Positions 1 to 11,938 of a DNA stretch of 64,000 nt are shown here, piece after piece; within the stretch, counting starts at the first letter, position 1, and each line of letters starts with the position of its first letter. Origin of the DNA: Stemphylium vesicarium (taxonomy: Eukaryota > Ascomycota > Dothideomycetes > Pleosporales > Pleosporaceae). The stretch covers positions 310,001-374,000 of the forward strand of contig QXCR01000009.1 of the NCBI GenBank assembly GCA_004380135.1, given 5' to 3'. A program made the translations under genes and the position numbers. The notes beneath the pieces are model-generated. The model was given only the letters and a program-made list of their open reading frames with translations. It ran no database searches and was not told the origin of the DNA.

Positions 1-2619
1 GGCATCCGCCTGTCTCAGCTGTATTTTCAATCCTTTCTGGCGTCATTACTCCTCACTACGACTTGTGGCTTGACGTCAATTTGGTTGCCTAACATGACGG
101 AATGTGCTGCTATCATCATCCTGCATGGTCGAGGATCACACCGGCAGCACTACGGGGCACCACCCTTCTGAATTGTGGTATTAGCTTGAAGACTCCTGCG
201 TCGATGCTGCACGAGCTTTGGTCACTACCGCTGCAGCGCTCCTTGAGCTCTGCGGGATCCACCAGACCAGATTCAGCCACTCCAGGCCAAAGATGCGAAC
301 GCGAAACGGGTATAGCTCCGGGTGCAAGAGCCACTTTGACCTTTTCTGGCCCGCCTGACGGGCGGTACTTCTTATCCTGGCGATACGATACGGCCGAGAT
401 CCGCCTACGCGACGACCGAGAGTTTCTGCGGCATCCACCCACACGGGCAAATGCTATTCTCGATAGGGAAGCAGATGCTGTCCCCCAGCCTTCATGATGC
501 TCAATAAACCTTTGCTCATGTTTTACCAGTCAAAGGACCAAGGTCACACCTGTGCTAAATTTGCATGCCGTCACGATCTGCTTTCGTCGTTCGCTTAGAT
601 ACCGGAATTCGTCCGGGACACGCTACCACACGTCGAGGTTATAAACGTGCCTAGACTCCTCGAAGGGTTTTCCTACACAGGTTAGCTCACCACTGAACGC
701 ATTGTCCCATGCGCAGCGTACGAGTTTGGTCGTTGTCAACGCATGTCGTCCAAGTGCCTGCGCCACTTTCTTCAACATTAGAGTCACCAACGGAGCTGAA
801 CATCTGAGTTTTATCGGACCTGGTTCTTCATCATTACAGTTTTCATGTCCACTACGAGGTGGCTGAGGTGCTAGTGTTGTTGATTGGCGTCCCTTCTGTG
901 GCGACTCCGACGAGTGTCAGTGGTGATGACATCGGCCGCGCATGGCCTGTATTTGGTAGCGTGCGGAGTCTGCCAAAATCTTGCACTTTGCATATGGCTT
1001 TCGAAAACCACGCGACGGGCTTCCTTAGGTTACAGGCATCGTTTCTTTTAACTCTGGCAAGTCGGACACGCCACAAAGCCTTCTGAGTTCTCAAAGCAGT
1101 GAAGATTGCGTACTCGACGATAGCAGGAGATGTTTCCCAGCTGTCAGACAAGGTCTACTCAAAGTCCTGGTATCCAAAAGTCATATAAGAGGGGTGGTTA
1201 AACAAACCGATTGCCTACGCTTATGCTCAAAATTGGGTCGGTCCTCTTTTTGGTCTTGCAGTTATTGGGGGCCTGGGTCGCTCTCGACTTTCCGGATTTT
1301 GGGCATCATCTTATTGTATACTCTGGAGTCAGAGTTAGTGACGATGGGCGCCCTCTCGTGCTTCTGGGGGTTCCAGTCTACCTTTCATTTCTTCGGATAC
1401 ACATTGCAAAATCGCCTACGGTCACGTCCATCTCAAGCCAGTATATGATTGTTTTCTATCATGCCCGCTGCAATGGCGCAAGGGGTCATTGGTGAGTCGA
1501 CGGCTATGGGATTCTTTTCGCTCAGATGTTCGGATATTCAGCACGGTAATGACCAAAAGCTTCATAACTTCGCACCTTGAATTATCCGGAAGCGACCATA
1601 TTACCGGCAGCCGAGAATTGAGTCAAATTGAAAGAAACCACGGTATTATCCATGCGCGTTCATATACGAAGAGATTAGAAAGAAGGCTCAGTGATCAGCA
1701 TTGTTGTCTACACTACATATCATGCATATCCAGTGTCTAGTATGCAGATTCTAAACACCATACGGCTGATGAAATGCCCCGGTTAAACCCTGCATATTGA
1801 ATCGGAACAGACGAGCGAGCGCTTGCTAGATCGCATATTACCCAATTAAGCGACCCGTTTACCGAGCACGTCCATATTGCGGATTTAATTACCATGTACT
1901 AGTCGAGACCATGTTCTGTAAGCACAACGTTCCAAAATCTCGGGATTCGCGGTATGCGGGATTCGACGTACAGCCTAGCTACGGGAGCCGTTGTCGGACG
2001 CGTCTCACTACCACCAGGTGTCACCTGACATGCGCCCTCATTCCCGGTACCGCTATATTACCGCGACATGAGCGAGGGGCTATTTCAGGCGCGAGAAGAG
2101 GCGACAAAAGATTACCACGCAGGTCCAGAGCCTCCTTATGTGGAGCTTCTCAATCTATTTTCCATTGAAGCTTTTCGTATTCTTACTCTAATGCTTCACT
2201 GCCTCTTCCTCAGTTTCTTGCGTCCGTCACCACAGGATGGCCGATACAACCGCGGAGCTTGCATTAATATTCCGATCAGCATCACAGTAACGTGCTCATA
2301 TCATACAAGCGCGGTTTCTCTTGGTCATGAACTCGTATTCGACATACCGGTGCAGTCACATTGCAAGTAGTATCAGATCGCTTAATCTAGTCAGCCTCGC
2401 ACATATCCTGGCTCAATCTTAGGATATCGTGGTCTTAATACTAACAAGGCTTCATCTGGACTAAAATTGGAAGCCGAGCTAGTCATTGACCGGCTACGAT
2501 GTGTCCAGGCAACCACTCCGGCGGCTTCAATATGGAAGCGAGGTAGAGAAGCAAGGTACTCGTAAGCAGGGTCCAACGACAATGAATTTTCAATACAGCG
2601 TCAAAGAGTCTAGGACCAA
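1..2619. other. No recognisable gene
   Basis: Only short open frames of up to about 130 codons occur here. None has a recognisable domain, a signal peptide or a convincing exon chain. The stretch may include the distal promoter of the secreted-protein gene that begins at 2738. I see no repeats or transposon ends. Confidence 0.6.
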
Positions 2620-2626
2620 GTATAAA
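2620..2626 (+). promoter_or_regulatory. TATA-like box of the DUF4360 gene
   Basis: A GTATAAAG motif lies about 112 bp before the chosen ATG at 2738. A pyrimidine-rich, C-rich leader follows it, as is usual for a highly expressed fungal gene. The assignment rests on position and motif only. Confidence 0.45.
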
Positions 2627-2737
2627 GAAGGTCTCATCTCTCCATTTCCCTTGATCATCACAGATCAACCAATCTTCACTCCCAAAACTCACTTCAGCAC
2701 CCCGACCCGACAGTCTTCCGTCCTAAGAACAGCCAAC

Positions 2738-3513
2738 ATGCACTCAAAGCTCGCTGCCCTCCTCCTCCCGGTCCTCGCTGCGGCGAACCCATTGCCACAG
2801 GCCACTTCCAGAGATGCACCCTCCCCAGACCAAATCACCATCGTCGACACGACGTACTCTGGTAACGGGTGTCCCCAAGGCTCCGTGTCAACCAGCACCT
2901 CTACCGACAAAACCGTGAGTCACACCATCATGAGCCAGTCCCTCAATACCTACACACCCACTAACAACCCCCCCAGGTCGTAACCTACGGCTTCGACGCC
3001 TTCCAAACCTACATCGGGCCGGGTACAACTCCCGCGGACCGTTCCAAAAACTGCCAACTGCACCTGAACCTCAAATACCCGGGCGGCTTCCAATACGCCG
3101 TCGTGGACGCAACCTACCATGGGTGGGCGCGGCTCGACGAAGGCGTAACCGGCAGCTTCATAACGACATACTACTTCTCGCAAGACGCGGGTAAAACGCA
3201 GACGACGCGCATGTCCGCGGTAGGCGGTGGCGCCCTTGTCGCCGGCCAGGTGTACACCAAGCAAGATAGTGTGGAGACGACGGCTACGATCTGGAGCCCG
3301 TGTGGCCAGAATGGCATCCTCAATGTTAATAATCGCATTGCGTTGAGTAATAAGAAGGCGGAGCAGGCGGGGGAGATGAGCAATGACGATGCGACGGTTG
3401 CGTTTACGCAGCAGCTGCATGTTGCGTGGAGGGCTTGTACGCCGGGGAGTGGGGGCAGTGGAGGCAGTGATTCCATTGGAATTGGGAAGCCTAGCTCAGA
3501 GATTAGCTTCTAA
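2738..3513 (+). CDS. Secreted DUF4360-family protein
   Basis: Exons are 2738-2914 and 2977-3513 (237 aa). The 62-bp intron starts GTGAGT, contains ACTAAC and ends CCCCAG. The ATG is chosen because it opens directly into a signal peptide (MHSKLAALLLPVLAAANP, cleavage probably near residue 18). The mature protein has the layout of fungal DUF4360 proteins: VTYGFDAFQTYIGPGT, a CQLHLNLKYPGGF motif, YHGWARLDEGVTG and a C-terminal WRAC. Cysteines at GNGCPQG, KNCQLH, SPCGQ and RACTPG could form disulfides. The last 25 residues are a Gly/Ser-rich tail. These proteins are secreted and their biochemical role is unknown; some are studied as candidate effectors or wall-associated proteins. Family call is firm; function is not. 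Confidence 0.93.
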
Positions 3514-3945
3514 GTTGCTGGATAGAGATGGATGAAGGGTAGGGAGAGGTGCGGATGGAAGAAAGCGTAGATAGTCGGGCTTGCTCACGTTTTCCTTTGA
3601 GGATTTATGCATTTTTTGCTTGCCATACTTTGACGAAGAAACAAATACATGCTTTGGATATGAATGCGTCTATGTCCCAACAGTTGCTAGAAAGGAAAAC
3701 GTCAACAAGAGTATGCGCCCGGCTCGGAAGAGTACAGCCACATGTCCCTTGCATCACATGTGCAGGTCCATGCAGCAAATGTACCACCGAGCCCCAACCT
3801 CAGTGCAACACATGCCTTCTAGTACTACAACGTGGCATTTCCACATGCAACCAAAACCCTTGCTTCCCTGGTAATAAATGCCTCGACCCGGTAAAACATG
3901 CTCATTGAACGATATGCCACCCAACATAAAACCGAAAATGTGCCA
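3514..3945. other. Convergent 3' flanks
   Basis: This is the gap between the stop codons of the DUF4360 gene (+) and the velvet gene (-). It should hold both 3' untranslated regions and polyadenylation signals. Short open frames on both strands have no recognisable features. Confidence 0.6.
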
Positions 3946-4942
3946 TTATCGCGACATGCGTCGATGCTGGATCGAACGCAGAACCTCAAGCCATCCTCCA
4001 TCATCAACATCGCCATCCCCTATGATTTGCGAAAAGACGTATCAGGAAGCTGAAGAAAATTTAATAGGTTGCCACCATGTACTTACCGTTATATGCAGCC
4101 ATAGCCGAGGTTGATCCACCGCCATGGACAACGATAGGATTGCTATCGACGATGTGTACAGCCACACCGTTGCCCGCAGATGTGACTGGTGGATCTGAGG
4201 CGGAATTGCGGATGCGGATAAGGGTGATGCGTATCCGATAGGTACCAGCCTGACGGATGACGAGCTCAGGGAAGCGCATATACCCCACGCCGTTAGGGTC
4301 TGCCATATCCATCGAGGCAATGGAGCCATCGGCTTCATCGTCGTTGAACGGGTGGATGGAGTCGAAAACCCGGCCTGCGAGCAGTGCATTCAGCGCATTC
4401 GGATCTGTTGGGGCCGGGGAATTGGGACCAGGCACCAGAGCTGCTACTGCAACCAGATTGGTCGAATCAGCGACAGCATCGTTGGTATCGGCGTTGGTGG
4501 TTCGTAATCGCACGACAATAGAGCCGGACATGGTTTGCCCAACGCGGGCGGTGCGCGGTGGCTGCACAATAATATCCATGGCGTACCGAATCTCCTCTGG
4601 TGTCAAGGAACCTTGGCCTGATCTTGAGCGTCCTGAATTGCGAGAGTTTCCGGAATGATGTCTTGAGCGAACGGACCTGCTTCCTAGCGCCCTTGGTCTT
4701 GCGACGTCAGCCATCGAGGATGTGGCGTCGTCTAGCTGGTGGTTTGTTTCTCCGTTGAGTAATCCGGCAATTCGGACGGACCTTCTGAGTGACGTATTGC
4801 TACGGGTGGTTTGCAAGTTGGTGTGGCGCAATGTAGATGTGGTTCGCGATGCTGAAGGTGGGTTTGGTGTGGTCCTCCTGGAAGGTGCACCCCGGCTGGG
4901 ATTTTGATCTGTACCTCGTCCTCGTCGTGGGCCCCTTCGCAT
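3946..4942 (-). CDS. Velvet-domain regulatory protein
   Basis: Exons on the minus strand are 4942-4087 and 4019-3946 (309 aa). The 67-bp intron runs from GTAAGT to CATAG and the frame is kept across it. Residues 1-118 are a basic, disordered Arg/Ser/Thr-rich region. From about residue 119 the protein resembles the velvet fold: IRYAMDIIVQPPRTARVG (compare the velvet IVQQPxxAR), then LLAGRVFDSIHPF, MRFPELVIRQAG and TYRIRITLIRI (compare the DLSVRxEGxYRLRFSLFEI block). Velvet proteins are fungal transcription regulators that dimerise and link development, light response and secondary metabolism. It is most like the VosA/VelC side of the family rather than VeA, because it lacks VeA's long C-terminal region. 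Which paralogue it is remains unresolved. Confidence 0.78.
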
Positions 4943-7900
4943 CTGATGAAGGATGAACCTGGTTTTCTTTAGTAAAGTGTTATAAACGGACGTGAGTCAG
5001 GCAAGTCTCAGCTTGGCCGCGAATGATAGAGGATGTGTGATTGTTTTTTTCTTCAGGTGGGGGCGAAGATGTGAGAAAAAGTACAGAGGGCAGATGAAAT
5101 GAAGGCAGGAATCACAATGTGCAGTGACGCCATGGAGCTGCTATCAGGCGATGCTAGAGTACGAAGATATAGGAAATGAAGTCAAGCCACGAGTCAGACG
5201 TGTCATCAAAGCCTTCTGGTGGTGCGCATATAGACGCCCCTCCACCATGGCGACAATGGTTCACCAAGCGCGGTTGAGCCCAATATTCGGGCCCTTTAAT
5301 CTCTTGAACAGGTAGTGTAGAGCAACAAAGTGGTGACGAGCCATGATATGTCGAAGGCTATAGGCTGAGGTGAGGTTTGGAAGGAGCGCCCCCCAGACCC
5401 CTGGCAGAGCCCCACCCGCTGGCGGGTTTGGCGGGTTCTGCGGAGGGATTGCCGCTGATGCAGCAGTGCTTGGCTAAAGCGCTCATCCTTGGTGCGCAGA
5501 CAAAAAGACTGGCAGACTCTGAGGGCTGGCGGCAACAGAAGAGAAGACAGGGCGCAAGATGTGGTAGAAATGCAGCAGAGGGTGTTGCAGGTAAAATGAC
5601 GAATGTGATGCGTCACAAGAACCCCGGCGGGCCATGTGGGCGGCAGGGATGGTGTATAAGGGGCAAGAACGGGATCGCGAAGCGAAATGAACTGCTCACC
5701 TTCTGGCTTGTCGCGCCTGCCCGGCCTCGGCGCTGGGGAAAGTGCGCAGGTCCGCTCTTTCCTCTTCCTGTCGCTCCCCCGGTTCTGCCTTGATCACTGT
5801 TACACTATGCGGCAGCAGCCTATATCTCTGCGAGGATGGTGACTTGATGCCTTGATGCCTTGATGCCTTGATGCCTTGATGCCTCGCTGCCTTGATGCCT
5901 TGCTGCCTTGCTGCCTTACTGCTCTGCTACCACCGGACGACGAGCGAGCCCCGGCAGAGAACGCGTGTGCTATCCTCGGTAGCAGTTGTGGTATAGGCAG
6001 GGGTCGTCACAGCTCTGTAAGGCTTCTAATGCTGCTGTCATATATCAGCCATGCTTTGCAAACATCGCCATGTGCCTCTTCTAGTCCACCATCCATCGCC
6101 ACTTGCATTGACAACAAAACCGCCAACGGAGCGTCATCTATCAAGGACCACACCATCTGAACAAGGAACCACTCTCCTCCGACGCACCTTTCTTGGCCCA
6201 CCGCCTCGCGGCTACACACTACACAATGCACACGCGTCGAACCAAGTCCAAGAGACTCTGACGGCGTTTCGGGATGGCCTCAACCGTCGACAATGAGGAA
6301 GATGGAGGATGCTGGGGCGGCAATCTGCTTCATGCACTCAAACTGCCATGATGGAGACGGTGAGCCGGCCGTCTTATACAGTCTACTCGCAGCAACCACC
6401 TGGGACGCTCTTTCCTCTTGGAGTCGGTTGCAGCTGCCCTCGACGGGCTTGCCGCCCTCCGCTATTGGCCGGAGCGCCCTCTTCCTCATTCTGAATCTTC
6501 TGCCGCCTGTTTCCATCTTTTTCAGCGATCTAGTGAAGCTCACTTTCCCCGTGCTTGCTGCCTGCCTATCTAGCGCAGCCACCATCCAGCTGCCACCCAT
6601 CGAGTCTCCATGCCTCACCTCTAACCCTCGCACCTTTTAGCGCCCCATCACCGTGCGGCTACCATCCACGATTGCCGATCCAAGGCACCTACCACAGGCC
6701 CACCGTCATGGGACCGATGCGTGGCCTGCAAGGCCATCTATTACCGAGCCGTCGCCCTGGAATAGACGTACCTGTACCACACGGCTACCTGCCATCTGAC
6801 GGCGTCGCCATCAGTCGCACCAAAGAAAAATAGCTGCCATCTAGAGTACGCATAGGCCTTTCGCCCCAACGCCTACCTAGCGCCTCCTGATAGCCACCTC
6901 TCACTAATCACGAAAACCCGTCATCCCTCGATTCAGAACATCATCTCCTTCATGCTACCATTTGCTTCACATTCTCCGAGCTTCTCCGTCGTTTACTACC
7001 TGCCATTGCAGCACTACTAGCGAGCCGATCCTAGCCTGACGGACCGACGGCTACGCGCAGAAGCTGCACGCGATTCTAACTCAAGCACTGACTTGGACCG
7101 CCCTCCAACCAAAGCAGCCCCTCGCCGATATTGTAGTACACTCTTTACGTCAGATTCTGCAGCCTTCCCGGTGGACCTTTCCGGACGTTGTTACGCACAT
7201 TGCGTCTGCAGGTGCCCAGGAAGGCTCCTGTCGCAAACCCATGTTGTCTTCTGTGAACACTGATTCAACGTCTACCTCTTCTAACTAGTGAATACCTCGC
7301 TCGCCTCTGAAATATGGTAGTGCTGTATGATTAAGACCCCCATCGCTCCAGCGTTTTTCAAACTCTTGGACCGACTTCTAGCATTCGACTAAGGCTACCA
7401 AAACGGGCACACCATCGGGCTGCTTAGTTGCTGAATCTGGTTTGCCCAACATGAATGCAAGTTTGTGAACAAGGGAAGGCGACAAGGGTAGCCCCAGCTT
7501 GGGCTACACTCGTCTCTTCTGGAGAAATGATGCGTCGCCTGGTTCCGAGCATGAAGAAGCGGTGATGCTTTTGCGGAAGCGGAACGCAACAGCCGAACCA
7601 CACGACTGAGCTCACTCCACATCACGAGGCGCAGGGATCTCGGGCTTCCCTTGCAATCTTGATCGTTCCATACAAATCCTCGCCGAGGACCCGAAGAGTC
7701 CCACTTTCCGTTACCCTTTGAAGACACTTGCGTTTTCGATCGCCTGGTTCTTCTCCCGCTGCTATCTCCTTATGCGGCAACTTTGGTGCTTTTCTGTGTA
7801 CGCTCTGCGCTCTGAGGACTTGACGCAAAGCAACCTGTTCGTTTGTTACTGGTCTCCGCGGTGCCTAATTTTTGACTGCGCCATTGGTCCTTGAATCATT

Positions 7901-9360
7901 TCGTATCAACTTTTCCTATCAAAATCGTTGGTCAGATCTTCTGCCCGAACCAAAGCTGCAAGGCCGATGACGCTGGCTGCTGCATCGTTCATAATGGGTA
8001 ATTATCCCGAGTCATTGACGCCTGGATTTTCGTCAAGACGGGCCCAAGAATCTCGACTTGATCTGTGTCAGATCTGCCTGAAAGCGCAAATATCCGTTCA
8101 CCCATGGTATCGGGACTGACCGTGTGACCCTGAACAACGCTTTGGCATCTACATGCGAAAATGTCTTGAAACGTCGTGGACTGCGGAAATTGATCGATTG
8201 CACAACGTTACACACGCCGCTGCTCTTTCAGGTACAGTCCGGACCCTGCCATCTTGCAGGGGTGTTGGATCACTGTCAATCTTTTCTGGACAAGCGTGCT
8301 CATCGAGTTCAGCTATGATGATATGGGAATTTACTTGGGCTTTCGCCATGCGCAATACCAAGAATGAAAAGAGAAGCATCTGGAAAGGAGCCAAGCGCAG
8401 TTATCGCAACGATCTTACGCTTGGCAAATCAAGGCTCGTGGGCCTTTCAGACTCAAATCCCTTTCCTAGAATGGAGTCGAAGGACGTACACTTGTCTAGG
8501 AGCCGCGAGTCCAAGCTGCAATTGATGAAAGAACGCACTAGATCTCCCAAGAATTTTGGTAGTCCGCCTTGACAGTTGCCAGACGTGGAAGCTAACGAAC
8601 TTTCGTCTCGGATGCCCAACTGCACCGAGCAGGTCCAGGACCACGGATACCGGCTACTGCTCCTTAATTCATCATCTTGAGAGACAATACTGTTGTGGTT
8701 CGTAATGAAGATCCAGCGGTCGAATACCATGAGCTCGTTGATTGCAAGAGAACACTGCCTCTGGCACATATCAGGGCCATGATTTTTGCAGCCGTCTCAA
8801 AGTCTTCCACAAGCCTAGTTAGCATGAAGGATCCTGGTTTGGAGTTCGGGGCAGCCTGATGAAAAAAACAACGCGGCCTGGCAACTAAATGTGGGATTGA
8901 TGAAACATGGCTGACTACAGAAGCATTTCAGGTGTGGGGAGGCTTACTGTTGTCCATATCAGCGGATGGGTGTGTTTATTGAGAGGCTGTGAAGGCTTCT
9001 AGGTATCACGTTGGGCGAAGGATCGCGCTGTGCGATTGAGCGCCCCAAAACTGTGGGTCCGTTGCAATCTTAGGCGTCCAGATCGCCCGATCGCTGGAAA
9101 GCCATTATAGTGTGCTACAATTCACTTGAAGAAGGGTTTGCCTAGCATTCTCCGGTAGCCTATTCTCCATTGTCGGTCAGTTCTACGTCACGTGTAAGTG
9201 CCTTTCGCAGTTCCTGCTGCGCCCTTTCACCCCCAATTATCAGGCATGACGCGTCACTCCCTTTAGGCTAGACTCTTTTTTAACAGTTTAAAAGACCTGC
9301 TCGTGTTACGGAGGGCGCAGTTGAGCTAAGGCAAAGGGGATAAGCGCGCACGAAAAGCAC
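4943..9360. other. 4.4-kb gene-poor region upstream of the velvet gene
   Basis: No convincing gene was found on either strand. Between about 5.9 and 7.3 kb the plus strand is C-rich and purine-poor with many short open frames, so it could be transcribed leader. From about 7.4 to 8.9 kb the minus strand has several adjoining short frames, which could be a decayed gene that I cannot name. An octamer minisatellite lies at 5843-5931. The velvet gene starts at 4942 and reads away from this region, so part of it is probably its promoter and 5' leader. Confidence 0.5.
5843..5931. repeat. Octamer tandem repeat (CTTGATGC-type)
   Basis: About 10 to 11 copies of an 8-bp unit CTTGATGC are arranged head to tail. 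The first five are essentially perfect. Later copies have drifted to CTCGCTGC, CTTGCTGC and CTTACTGC. The unit length is not a multiple of three, so it would not conserve a reading frame. Confidence 0.9.
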
Positions 9361-9521
9361 GAATGAAATCGTTCCCTGTGCCACCTTTGCCTGGTGCAAT
9401 CACTAGACAGATCCACTGCGTTAGGTTATAATACTCCGGTCTCACTGTTAAACTTGCTTTCGAAACTCCTACGCACTTCAACTACTTACCCGACAGAAGC
9501 TGGTCTTGCGATATGTTTTGA

Positions 9522-11399
9522 AGCTGGACTCGGCAAGTTGGTCTGCGTACCGCCATCTTCTCTATTGTATTTCTGGGAGGCTTGCTACTCTGTAATAGCC
9601 TGTTGTGGCTATGGTATTATCGCACTCCCCTGCAAGCCACACATGGCTCGAAGTTACATGTTTCAGATCCACATGTGCGGCGCAATCACCCAATCGAACA
9701 ACTGATGGATGAAGCAGAGGTGAGCTTCCATGCGCTCATGTCTAGGCGAACAATGAGTCTCGATTCGGCAACGAGAACCTACCGTCAGAAGCGTGGCCGC
9801 CACCTACCGCCAGGCTTTGACGTATGGATTGAGTTTGCGCAAACACACAACGCACTCATCGTAGAAGACATGTTCGACCAGATCTATCGGGACCTGGATC
9901 CATTCTGGGGTGTCTCTGCAAAAGGCATGCGGGACTTTGCAGCGCATTGTGAGCATCGGATCTCAGTCAGAAATGGGTCAGCCAGCAGGACCCAAAACCA
10001 CCGTCCAGGGGCCATAACGGACCGCATGGAAGCATGGCTGGACCTGGTGAAGAGTATACAGGATCTCTTGCCAGATATACATATTGCGCTCAACGTCATG
10101 GATGAAAGCCGCGTCGTCGTGCCTTGGGATGACACAAGCAAACACCTTCAGAGCGGAGAAGAGACAAGGAATCTGCAGCCTCACGATAACGTCATCTCGA
10201 GCTACACAGGTCGGAATCCTTCGATAGATTCATCCAAAGAGCCGCCGCAGGTAGATTGGATAGGGCCTGAAGAACGTTATCGGGATATTGCGCGAGTAGC
10301 GTGTGCCCCAGAATCACCTGCGCGGTCTCAAGCAGCCACCGAACATGTTACAGGGCCTCTGCCCCGGACCGGAAGCTTTCCAGAACGTTCACACAAGGGA
10401 TATGTCCAGAACTGGACATATGTGAGAGATCCTTGTCAACAACCGCACTTGCAGCAGTCGCACGGAGCTTTGATTGAGCCGACTTCGATATCTACCACTC
10501 GCGCTCTGGTCCCAATCTTCAGTGAGTCAAAGCTGCAATTAAACTCAGACATCTTGATACCTCCGCCGGCATACCTCTCAAAGGACTTTGACAAAGGTAT
10601 CTATTCTGATGCGAAAGCGGATGGCGGCGACTGGGCGACGAAGAAATCAGGCGCCGTATGGCGGGGTGTTGCCAGTGGAGGCCGGAATAAGCAAGAGACA
10701 TGGACAAGATTTCATCGACACCGATTCGTTTCCATGCTCAATGGCACGTATGTGGAGCAGATGGAGAACAAGCCACATACAGATAATCAAGGCCAAACAT
10801 TCGTCCCGCAGTCCTATACAACCTACAAGCTCTCGGCAGCTAAACATATGAATGTCCGTACTTGGCTCAAGCGGATCGCAAACGTCGGCTTCACGCACCT
10901 TGTATGCTTCCCGTCAACCGGCAAACCTACCTGCGGATATACGGACCACTACTTTAAGGTTGCGGACAAGGTCTCGATGGCAAAGCAGTTCAAGTACAAG
11001 CTACTTCCCGATATCGACGGCAACTCTTTCTCGGGCCGTTATCTCGCGTTCCTGCGCTCCACGTCCGTGCCTATCAAAGCTACAATCTTCTCGGAGTGGC
11101 ACGACGACCGGCTCATACCGTGGCTGCACTTTGTGCCGATGGACAACTCATTCGTCGATGTGTACGGCATACTAGATTATTTTCTGGGCAGTGGGGACAA
11201 AGATAGCCGCGGAGCAGCGTACGACGCCCACGACGAGGAAGCGAAGAAGATTGCATTGAGCGGCAAAGAGTGGGCGAACAGGGCACTGCGCAAGGAGGAC
11301 ATGCAAATCTACATGCTGCGACTTTTACTCGAGTATGCACGGCTCTGCGATGACGACAGGGAACGACTCGGGTTCGTAGAGGATCTAGACACACCGTGA
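9522..11399 (+). CDS. GT90 CAP10-like glycosyltransferase, 5' end unresolved
   Basis: One long frame ends at 11399. It is open from just after an in-frame stop at 9519-9521, giving about 625 codons. The first in-frame ATG is at 9705 and yields 564 aa. However, the frame upstream of that ATG encodes a plausible type II membrane anchor (LRTAIFSIVFLGGLLLCNSL at about 9543-9602). A start codon in an upstream exon is therefore likely. The C-terminal half is typical of CAP10/KDELC (GT90) enzymes: AVWRGVASGG, FHRHRFVSMLNG, KLLPDIDGNSFSGRYLAFL, FSEWHDDRLIPWLHFVPMD and VYGILDYFLG. Family members transfer xylose or glucose in the Golgi/ER lumen; Cryptococcus CAP10 is needed for capsule. Donor and acceptor here are unknown. 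I include the region from the stop onward because of the anchor. Confidence 0.88.
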   Translation, partial: SWTRQVGLRTAIFSIVFLGGLLLCNSLLWLWYYRTPLQATHGSKLHVSDPHVRRNHPIEQLMDEAEVSFHALMSRRTMSLDSATRTYRQKRGRHLPPGFDVWIEFAQTHNALIVEDMFDQIYRDLDPFWGVSAKGMRDFAAHCEHRISVRNGSASRTQNHRPGAITDRMEAWLDLVKSIQDLLPDIHIALNVMDESRVVVPWDDTSKHLQSGEETRNLQPHDNVISSYTGRNPSIDSSKEPPQVDWIGPEERYRDIARVACAPESPARSQAATEHVTGPLPRTGSFPERSHKGYVQNWTYVRDPCQQPHLQQSHGALIEPTSISTTRALVPIFSESKLQLNSDILIPPPAYLSKDFDKGIYSDAKADGGDWATKKSGAVWRGVASGGRNKQETWTRFHRHRFVSMLNGTYVEQMENKPHTDNQGQTFVPQSYTTYKLSAAKHMNVRTWLKRIANVGFTHLVCFPSTGKPTCGYTDHYFKVADKVSMAKQFKYKLLPDIDGNSFSGRYLAFLRSTSVPIKATIFSEWHDDRLIPWLHFVPMDNSFVDVYGILDYFLGSGDKDSRGAAYDAHDEEAKKIALSGKEWANRALRKEDMQIYMLRLLLEYARLCDDDRERLGFVEDLDTP

Positions 11400-11938
11400 A
11401 TCGACGACGAGCCCTGTACAATCTACATTGCACGAGAAACCGCGTTAGATGCGATCCCGACTCGTCGCACTGCGTCCTCCATCCGCACCTGACTCGACCT
11501 GTACACAGTTTATCCGTTTCTCGCATGCTGTGCGCCATCTCTGGCGGCGAGGTGCAGCAACTGCTGACTCGAGCATATACTCATCCTGTGCGTTATGCGC
11601 ATGTCAGAATCTGGAGGCACAGGAACCAAATCGCGCGAGACGTGCCGACGCGAGCCTCATCTTGATGCTGTGGTACGTTTGATGCAGCGAATCGCATGTA
11701 GTAGATGGTGGCGTCTTGCAGGTCCGGATAATAGTACCTAATCGTTAATAAGAAAATTCATGCAATTCAAGATTATCGTTAGAGTGATGGGAAATTCGTG
11801 GTAATGGACGATGGAGGCTCAGGGCCGATCGGCCTCAGCATAGCGGCGGTCGTTTGCCCCTCCAAAATTTTAGTACTAGCGCGTTCTGACAGCATCCCTC
11901 CCAAACCATTGACGCATCGCAGCTACCCCACATTTGGA
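11400..11938. other. Intergenic and 5' region of arginyl-tRNA synthetase
   Basis: This holds the 3' flank of the GT90 gene and the promoter of the arginyl-tRNA synthetase gene. An ATG at 11804 is in frame with the synthetase and would add 45 residues before the Met at 11939. I prefer 11939 because the peptide from there looks like a presequence, whereas the 11804 extension begins with acidic residues. Confidence 0.55.

Noticed and set aside
7395..8769. A possible decayed heterokaryon-incompatibility-like gene on the minus strand
   Set aside because: Short adjoining frames hinted at it, but none of the diagnostic motifs could be identified, so no call is made.
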